Both the position numbers and the translations under genes were made by a program. From SIG307 sp964609025 (GTDB taxonomy: Bacteria > Bacillota > Clostridia > Lachnospirales > Lachnospiraceae), in NCBI GenBank assembly GCA_964609025.1, contig CAZSQM010000001.1, positions 186,001 through 250,000 on the forward strand: 64,000 bases of DNA, given 5' to 3'. The notes beneath the pieces are model-generated. The model saw only the letters and a program-made list of their open reading frames with translations, had not been told where the DNA came from and made no database searches. Below, piece after piece: positions 59,026 to 64,000 of this stretch (position 1 is its first letter; each line of letters starts with the position of its first letter).

Positions 59026-59901
59026 TTATCGGTCAAAATTTACTCTTCCCTGCATCCATATGTTGCCGCGGAAACGTCTTCCCTCTTTCGGTTCTCCGTA
59101 TAAATCCTTTTTATTGATGCAGACCGGAAAACACAACTGATTACAGCGCAGATTCATGTAGTAAAGTTCCTCCCCGGTGATACGGTTTTTTCTCTCCCAG
59201 ACCGACTCAATTACGGCAAGAATCGTATAATTATCCGACTCGGAACCGTAAGGAATAAATGTCGTTTCGACAATCGAATAAATGTCTTCTGTCTTTAAGC
59301 GCTGATTAATCTGGGCATATAAATCGATATCATCGATTGTAAGCGCCTCCATTGCGTCCTTATCTCCCTTTCGCGCCGCCTCTAAAAGCTTTACTCTGCC
59401 GGAAGTGTCCACTGCCTCCTTTACCGGCGCGGTCTGCATAGACATCGTCGGAAGCAGAATCTTCCCCTCCGTCGCCAAAGCGGCAAGCGTAATTTCCCGC
59501 TCCTTTCTTTCCTCCGGGTAACTTTGCGAAATATAATCCGTCACATTCTGCAAATAAAAAATCAGGGAAACTCCCAGACGGTAATCGTCGCACATTCCGG
59601 TAAAAGCGTCCGTATCCACGCGCTTACTGATAAATACGGTTTCTTTTGAACTTACGTTCTGACCGTGCAAATACGGGAAATAATGCTCTACATGAAAATT
59701 TCCGCGTTCATCATACTCTCCCCGCAGCGCAACACCGATATCCTCTGCGACCTCCAGCAGGATTTCCGCAAGCGTGGTCTTTCCCCCAAGACTTGCCATA
59801 TACCTCTCCGCACCCTGTTCTATCACAAGATTAATCAGCTGCTCCACTTCTTTACGGCTTCTTATATCACTAAATCCAACTGCTTTCAAGAAACTATGCA
59901 T
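59026..59901 (-). CDS. DUF3881 family protein
   Basis: A 291-residue soluble protein starting MHSFLKAVGFSDIRSRKEVEQL, with YGEYDERGNFHVEHYFPYLHG-like and YTILAVIESVWERKNRITGEELYYMNLRCNQL regions (shown in part) characteristic of DUF3881, a family nearly confined to Lachnospiraceae and often located near parA/parB. Function is unknown. AAAGGTG precedes the ATG. It follows the HD-GYP gene by 76 bp in the same direction. Confidence 0.75.
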   Translation of the reverse strand: MHSFLKAVGFSDIRSRKEVEQLINLVIEQGAERYMASLGGKTTLAEILLEVAEDIGVALRGEYDERGNFHVEHYFPYLHGQNVSSKETVFISKRVDTDAFTGMCDDYRLGVSLIFYLQNVTDYISQSYPEERKEREITLAALATEGKILLPTMSMQTAPVKEAVDTSGRVKLLEAARKGDKDAMEALTIDDIDLYAQINQRLKTEDIYSIVETTFIPYGSESDNYTILAVIESVWERKNRITGEELYYMNLRCNQLCFPVCINKKDLYGEPKEGRRFRGNIWMQGRVNFDR

Positions 59902-59977
59902 TCTTACACCTTTCCGGACAAAAACGATATTATTCGATATTTGTTAAACCTTTTTTTATAAACAACTTTTGTTCCAC

Positions 59978-61042
59978 TTAGTATTCCACCGAATCAACAA
60001 TAAACAACGTAAGATTTTTCGTTAAATCCCGCTCCTCTGCACTATCATACGGCGTTCCCTCCGCATTTTTCAACAAACGAATCACCGGTCTTGTCGGAAA
60101 CTTATAATTCTGCCTTACTACAACCGCAAAATCTCCTTCGTTTGTAATCACTGTGGTGCCGACCGGATATGCGGCAACCGACTCCATAAAAAGCTGCACC
60201 AGAGCAAAATCAAACTTAACTCCCGCCTGGCTCATAATATAGTCCATTGCCTCCCGCACCTTATAGCGCGGCATAAGCTTGCCGTACACCATATTATCAA
60301 ACTGGTCGCACAGCGACACAATTCTGACCTCCTGCCTTAAATGCTCTCCTTTCATATGAAAAGGGTAGCCGCTCCCATCCAGCCTCTCGTGATGCTGAAG
60401 AACAATATCCTTCACTGTCTTTGAAAGCCAGTCCTTTTTTTCAACATCAGTATACCCATAAATAACATGGCGCATCACTTCCTTGCGAACCTTTTCTTCA
60501 CATTCCTCTAAAATCAAACCGGAAGTATCAACCGTCACCGTAGTGTAACCGATATCATGCAGCAAGCCTCCGATTGCAATCTCCTTTGCCTTACTTTTCG
60601 GAAGTTTTGCACGCAGGGCAATCAATGTGGAAATCGCCGCCACATTGACCGAATGCAAATATAGCTCATCGCTTTTTTCCCGGACACAGGAAACATTATA
60701 CATGATATCCGGCTGGCTGAGAATATCCGACATAATCTCATCCGCGACCTTAACAATTTCCTTTAGCTCATCCCTGTCCGCATAGGTATACTTTTGAATC
60801 GTACTCCTTACGGTTTCCCCGCACTGTCTTCTGATTTCTTCTTCCGTAATCTTTTCCTCCGAACCCTCTTTTTCCGTTTCTTCATAGATAAATATACTCT
60901 CAATATGAAGTTCGGATAACCGCGAAATATACTCCCGTTTTAGCTTTGTCCCTCCGGACATCAGCACTACGCCGGACGAACTAAACACATCTCTCGCAAG
61001 AACATCACCGTCTTTTATTGCCTCTATCGATATCCTTCTCAA
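59978..61042 (-). CDS. HD-GYP domain cyclic di-GMP phosphodiesterase
   Basis: A 354-residue protein. Residues about 125-300 form an HD-GYP domain: AIGGLLHDIGYTTV (HD), VLQHHERLDGSGYPFHMKGE (HHExxDGxGYP) and IVSLCDQFDNMVYG. The N-terminal 70 residues (MRRISIEAIKDGDVLARDV, GVVLMSGGTKLKREYI) are the small beta-domain often preceding it. It hydrolyses c-di-GMP in the cytoplasm; in this window the GEMM-I riboswitch at 27678-27762 reads the same molecule. Start is TTG 61042 with AAGGAGG 7 nt upstream. Confidence 0.9.
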   Translation of the reverse strand: MRRISIEAIKDGDVLARDVFSSSGVVLMSGGTKLKREYISRLSELHIESIFIYEETEKEGSEEKITEEEIRRQCGETVRSTIQKYTYADRDELKEIVKVADEIMSDILSQPDIMYNVSCVREKSDELYLHSVNVAAISTLIALRAKLPKSKAKEIAIGGLLHDIGYTTVTVDTSGLILEECEEKVRKEVMRHVIYGYTDVEKKDWLSKTVKDIVLQHHERLDGSGYPFHMKGEHLRQEVRIVSLCDQFDNMVYGKLMPRYKVREAMDYIMSQAGVKFDFALVQLFMESVAAYPVGTTVITNEGDFAVVVRQNYKFPTRPVIRLLKNAEGTPYDSAEERDLTKNLTLFIVDSVEY

Positions 61043-61110
61043 CGTAATACCTCCTTCCGGATTCGTGCCTGCCGGGTTTGCCTATTGCTTACCCTCCGGC
61101 ATTCTGCAAA

Positions 61111-61650
61111 CTAAGCCATATAATTCCGCTTATTCTTCGCTTCCTCCAATGCTTTCCGCTCTTCCTCCGAAAGCACTACAAAGGATTCTCCCTTAATAAT
61201 TTCCTTAATATAAGTATAACAGCCTTCTCTTGTATGAACCGACGTTAAAATGTAACCGCTGTTTTTATCATCCAGCATTGCAAGTGAAAAGCTTAACTTT
61301 CCTCCCATTTCCTTAAATGCGTCGTATTTGATAATACTCATCTTCTGATAGGACGTCAGCAATGTTTCACATGCAATATTCAGCTTTCCGGACATATACT
61401 CAATATCGGTTTTCATCTTGTCAATATCCTTGAACCTTGAAAGAACCGAACTCTCCAAATCCTTTCCGCTTGCGCCTTTCATAAATGCTGCATACTTCCT
61501 GTTTAATTTATTTATTTTAACCATTGAGATAATCAAAAGAACTGCCAGTACAAATACCATGATTATTGCAGAAATCCCGATAATCATTGAAAACCGCAGT
61601 GCGGCAGCTTCTTCTATCTTATGTCCCATTACAACTACACTTTCCTTCAT
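61111..61650 (-). CDS. DUF4446 family membrane protein
   Basis: A 179-residue protein with one membrane helix (about 20-43, SMIIGISAIIMVFVLAVLLII), a short coiled coil (KINKLNRKYAAFM, LSRFKDIDKMKTDIEYM), and a conserved beta part (SFSLAMLDDKNSGYILTSVHTREGCYTYIKEI; shown in part), the DUF4446 signature. The family nearly always sits next to parB, as here (15 bp downstream), so a role in chromosome organisation or cell-surface coupling is suspected but unproven. Confidence 0.85.
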   Translation of the reverse strand: MKESVVVMGHKIEEAAALRFSMIIGISAIIMVFVLAVLLIISMVKINKLNRKYAAFMKGASGKDLESSVLSRFKDIDKMKTDIEYMSGKLNIACETLLTSYQKMSIIKYDAFKEMGGKLSFSLAMLDDKNSGYILTSVHTREGCYTYIKEIIKGESFVVLSEEERKALEEAKNKRNYMA

Positions 61651-61664
61651 CTTTCTTTATCTCC

Positions 61665-62555
61665 TTACTTTAAACGGTTCATCATATCAATAATCCGTTC
61701 CAGTTCCTCTAAAGAATAATATTCAATCTCAATTTTTCCTTTATTCTTTGCCTTCTTCTTAATTTCTACCTTTGTTCCAAGGATATCCTTCATGCGGTTT
61801 TCAATATCCCGATAAATCAAAGTATCATCCTGTGCTTTTTCTTCCTTCGGTTCTTCCGGCGTTTCTGCTTTTGCCAAAGTACGTTTCACCAGATTTTCGG
61901 TTTCGCGTACGCTTAATTTTTCATCAAAAACACGCATTGCCAAAACATGCTGCTGCTCTTTGTCCGTAATTGCAAGAAGGGCACGCGCATGTCCGCCGGT
62001 CAGCATATTATCAATTAACATTTGCTGTACTCTTTCGTCCAGCTTCAGCAGACGCATGGAATTCGTTATCGTAACACGATTCTTTGCCACCTTCTCCGCT
62101 AATTCATCCTGTTTTAAATGATATTCCTGAATCAACCGGCTGTATGCCTGAGCCTCTTCAATCGGATTCAAGTCTTCCCTCTGAATATTTTCAATCAATG
62201 CAATCGCAAAAATATCCTCCGGCGCAAACTCCTTTATAATAACCGGTACTTCCAATAAACCGGCTTTTCTCGCGGCTCTCCATCTTCTCTCGCCGGCAAT
62301 AATCTCATACCGTTTTCCCTTTTTCTGAACCACAATCGGTTGAATAATGCCGTACTGCTTAATGGAATCCGCTAATTCCTGAAGGGCGTCCTCATCAAAA
62401 TTTCTGCGTGGCTGCGCTCTGTTTGGTTCAATCTCTGAAAGGCGAAGCAATGTTTCACGTGAAACATCTTCTTTCTTTTCCTCTGCAACTGTTTCCTCTA
62501 TTCCAAACATTCCTTCCAGACCGTTTCCCAATGCCGGTTTTTTCTTTCCTGCCAT
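61665..62555 (-). CDS. parB: Chromosome partitioning protein ParB (Spo0J)
   Basis: A 296-residue ParB: SEIEPNRAQPRRNFDEDAL, IIAGERRWRAARKAGL (the CTP-binding GERRxRA motif), ALIENIQREDLNPIEEAQAY, and the helix-turn-helix KQDELAEKVAKNRVTITNSMRLL (shown in part). It binds parS, slides as a CTP clamp and recruits SMC. The gene contains one parS site itself. Start 62555 follows AAGGAGG. Confidence 0.95.
   Translation of the reverse strand: MAGKKKPALGNGLEGMFGIEETVAEEKKEDVSRETLLRLSEIEPNRAQPRRNFDEDALQELADSIKQYGIIQPIVVQKKGKRYEIIAGERRWRAARKAGLLEVPVIIKEFAPEDIFAIALIENIQREDLNPIEEAQAYSRLIQEYHLKQDELAEKVAKNRVTITNSMRLLKLDERVQQMLIDNMLTGGHARALLAITDKEQQHVLAMRVFDEKLSVRETENLVKRTLAKAETPEEPKEEKAQDDTLIYRDIENRMKDILGTKVEIKKKAKNKGKIEIEYYSLEELERIIDMMNRLK
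62451..62466. promoter_or_regulatory. parS site inside parB
   Basis: TGTTTCACGTGAAACA, a perfect 16-bp match to the Firmicutes parS consensus, located in codons for VSRET near the ParB N-terminus. Confidence 0.95.
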
Positions 62556-62570
62556 ATTCGTAGTTCCTCC

Positions 62571-63353
62571 TTAATATTGATACCATACCCGCATATCGCG
62601 TTCAATTACTTCCTCGGCAAGTGCGCGGTATCCTTCCGCACCGTTACATTTAGAATCATACAAAATAATCGGCAAACCATGACTCGGTGCCTCTGCAAGT
62701 TTTACATTACGCGGAATAATGGATTTATAAATGTTCTCTTTCAAATTTTTTCTTACGTTCTCCACTACCTGAAGGGAAAGATTCGTACGCGAATCAAACA
62801 TTGTAAACACAACTCCCTCCATTTCAAGCTCCGGATTCAGTCTTTTCTTTACAAGTTCAATCGTATGTACTAACTGGGACAAACCCTCCAAAGCATAATA
62901 CTCACACTGTATCGGAACAAGCACCGTATCTGCTGTTGTCATCGCATTGACCGTCAAAGTATTCAAAGACGGCGGGCAATCTATTATGATATAATCATAT
63001 TCTTCCTTTACCTTGTCGATATGACCTTTTAAAATGTATTCTTTCTTTTCCAAACCAATCAGCTCGATTTCGGCAGCCGCAAGGTCCACATTGGAAGGCA
63101 GTACTTTCACGCCGTCCATTACGCTCTTCGTAATGCACTCGTCCAACTCACATTCTCCGATAATCAAATCGTATACGGTCTTTTTACATTTCTTTTTATT
63201 GATTCCAAGCCCGCTTGTCATATTTCCCTGTGGGTCAATATCGACCGCCAACACCTTTTTTCCTTTTTCGGCAAGACAAGCGGCAAGATTGATTGCCGTA
63301 GTTGTTTTACCTACACCGCCTTTTTGATTTGCAACAGCGATTGCTCGTCCCAT
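62571..63353 (-). CDS. parA: Chromosome partitioning ATPase ParA (Soj)
   Basis: A 260-residue ParA: IAVANQKGGVGKTTTAINLAA (Walker A with deviant K), AVDIDPQGNMTSGLG, YIIIDCPPSLNTLTVNAM and VLVPIQCEYYALEGLSQL. It binds DNA as an ATP dimer and moves ParB-parS complexes or regulates DnaA. Start taken at 63353 (MGRAIAVAN, the usual Soj start); a longer frame reaches 63410 without a clear ribosome site, and even the chosen one has only a distant AAAGG. Confidence 0.93.
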   Translation of the reverse strand: MGRAIAVANQKGGVGKTTTAINLAACLAEKGKKVLAVDIDPQGNMTSGLGINKKKCKKTVYDLIIGECELDECITKSVMDGVKVLPSNVDLAAAEIELIGLEKKEYILKGHIDKVKEEYDYIIIDCPPSLNTLTVNAMTTADTVLVPIQCEYYALEGLSQLVHTIELVKKRLNPELEMEGVVFTMFDSRTNLSLQVVENVRKNLKENIYKSIIPRNVKLAEAPSHGLPIILYDSKCNGAEGYRALAEEVIERDMRVWYQY

Positions 63354-63414
63354 ACTGTACTGTCTACCTTTCTGAATCTTATTTTTGCACCTGCTCATCC
63401 TTTGCTCCACCCTT

Positions 63415-63778
63415 TGCTCCGAACCTTTCTTCGCAAAGGAGTGTTTTGCTCTCGCATCGAACCCCTACTCTCTGCAAAATGCAAGCATTTTTCGTGAGTG
63501 TGGTTCTTGCTCCGAACCTTTCTTCGCAAAGGCAATGTTTTAAAAAGCTCCACTTTTTAAAACTCGCTGGCGCTCTCGCATCGAACCCCTACTCTCTGCA
63601 AAATGCAAGCATTTTTCGAGAGTGTGGTTCTTGCTCCGAACCTTTCTTCGCAAAGGCAATGTTTTAAAAAGCTCCGCTTTTTAAAACTCGCTGGCGCTCT
63701 CGCATCAAACCCCTACTCTCTGCAAAATGCAAGCATTTTTCGAGAGTAGGGGTTCGATGCTCGTTTTGCCTTTGCGAA
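63415..63778. repeat. Nested palindromic tandem repeats between parA and the next gene
   Basis: Units starting TGCTCCGAACC lie at 63415, 63508 and 63632 (93 nt, then 124 nt; the first lacks a 31-nt palindrome). Each contains TTTTAAAAAGC/GCTTTTTAAAA and AAATGC/GCATTT. The last unit is closed by inverted flanks: TTCGCAAAGGCAA (63647-63659) with TTGCCTTTGCGAA (63766-63778), and 63702-63720 with 63742-63760 (18 of 19 bp). No coding capacity. The rest of 63354-63864 holds two parS sites. Confidence 0.85.
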
Positions 63779-63814
63779 CATTATACCATATTTTTAGAGA
63801 AATAGCTATATAAA

Positions 63815-63830
63815 TGTTTCACGTGAAACA
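63815..63830. promoter_or_regulatory. parS site
   Basis: TGTTTCACGTGAAACA, exact consensus, in the intergenic region. Confidence 0.93.
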
Positions 63831-63846
63831 ACTCATTTTTTGGAAA

Positions 63847-63862
63847 TGTTCCACGTGAAACA
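63847..63862. promoter_or_regulatory. parS site (one base different)
   Basis: TGTTCCACGTGAAACA, allowed variant at position 5; 32 bp from the second site and 2 bp from the stop of the following gene. Confidence 0.92.
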
Positions 63863-63864
63863 TT

Positions 63865-64000
63865 TTATTTCAGTTCCACAAAGTTATGCTTTATTGCATA
63901 GATTGCTGCCTGCGTCCGGTCTGCAACTCCGATTTTTTTGAATATATTTGATACATGGTTTTTTACGGTTTTTTCACTGAGCTTTAGGTGGGCTGCGATT
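63865..64000 (-). CDS. NarL/FixJ-type response regulator, C-terminal end (cut by window edge)
   Basis: The last 45 codons read IAAHLKLSEKTVKNHVSNIFKKIG and then VADRTQAAIYAIKHNFVELK (separate stretches), the LuxR-type DNA-binding helix-turn-helix at the end of NarL/FixJ response regulators. The receiver domain would lie outside the window. It is oriented toward parA and separated from it by the palindromic repeats. Confidence 0.85.
   Translation of the reverse strand, partial: IAAHLKLSEKTVKNHVSNIFKKIGVADRTQAAIYAIKHNFVELK

Overview
The window looks like a chromosomal segment of a flagellated, gut-type Lachnospiraceae (Clostridia). Pointers are family-typical proteins (DUF5702, DUF6382, DUF6240, DUF3881, DUF4446, DUF2508, CD3324-like), AGGAGG ribosome sites, consensus sigma-A promoters, a c-di-GMP-I riboswitch, ATP-type PEP carboxykinase, the carboxyspermidine polyamine pathway, and parA/parB with three parS sites, which places the right end in the origin domain. 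This is a taxonomic inference from gene content; no rRNA gene is present.

Layout. 1-9186 (minus): a Tad/Flp type IVb pilus operon running tadZ-tadA-tadB-tadC-flp-DUF5702-TadE-prepilin peptidase-TadE-DUF6382, with a promoter in front of tadZ. 9416-12036 (plus): a small DUF2508 protein and a six-hairpin glycosidase-like enzyme. 12060-20487 (plus, accessory): a leader-peptide attenuator before a GNAT acetyltransferase and a nucleoside phosphorylase, an ECF sigma/anti-sigma pair, a nucleotidyltransferase, an array of 52-bp hairpin repeats, a HAD phosphatase, an APH-like kinase, a second short ORF plus hairpin, and a frameshifted membrane-anchored protein. 20787-24444 (minus): maltodextrin-type ABC transporter without its ATPase, working with malQ (28166-29713). 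24650-27604 (minus): a Fic protein, a DUF6273 lipoprotein, and a secreted CBM2/carboxypeptidase-regulatory protein broken in two, preceded by a c-di-GMP riboswitch. 30137-38103: a second Fic protein, fliS, flagellin and a DUF6240 protein driven from a sigma-D promoter, and a DUF885 lipoprotein. 38392-41931: an AT-rich restriction-modification island with small XRE regulators, one of them frameshifted. 42503-43932: a second ECF sigma/anti-sigma pair. 44011-50407 (plus): a polyamine operon (speA, speE, speB, carboxynorspermidine synthase and decarboxylase) behind a roughly 410-nt structured leader that ends in an intrinsic terminator. 50485-56564 (minus): an Rpn-like nuclease and two secreted carbohydrate-binding proteins. 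56969-58690: pckA under a consensus promoter overlapped by a palindromic operator. 58906-64000 (minus): tRNA-Arg(CCT), DUF3881, an HD-GYP phosphodiesterase, DUF4446, parB, parA, nested palindromic repeats with parS sites, and the end of a NarL-type response regulator.

How they fit together: c-di-GMP probably links the HD-GYP enzyme to the riboswitch-controlled surface protein, near pilus and flagellar genes. MalEFG-like import feeds MalQ. The polyamine operon converts arginine through agmatine and putrescine to spermidine. The most unusual signals are the two RNA attenuators (12060-12300 and 44047-44459), the hairpin arrays (17198-17425 and 63415-63778), and three breaks each consistent with loss of one A, which could be real switching, decay or base-calling error.
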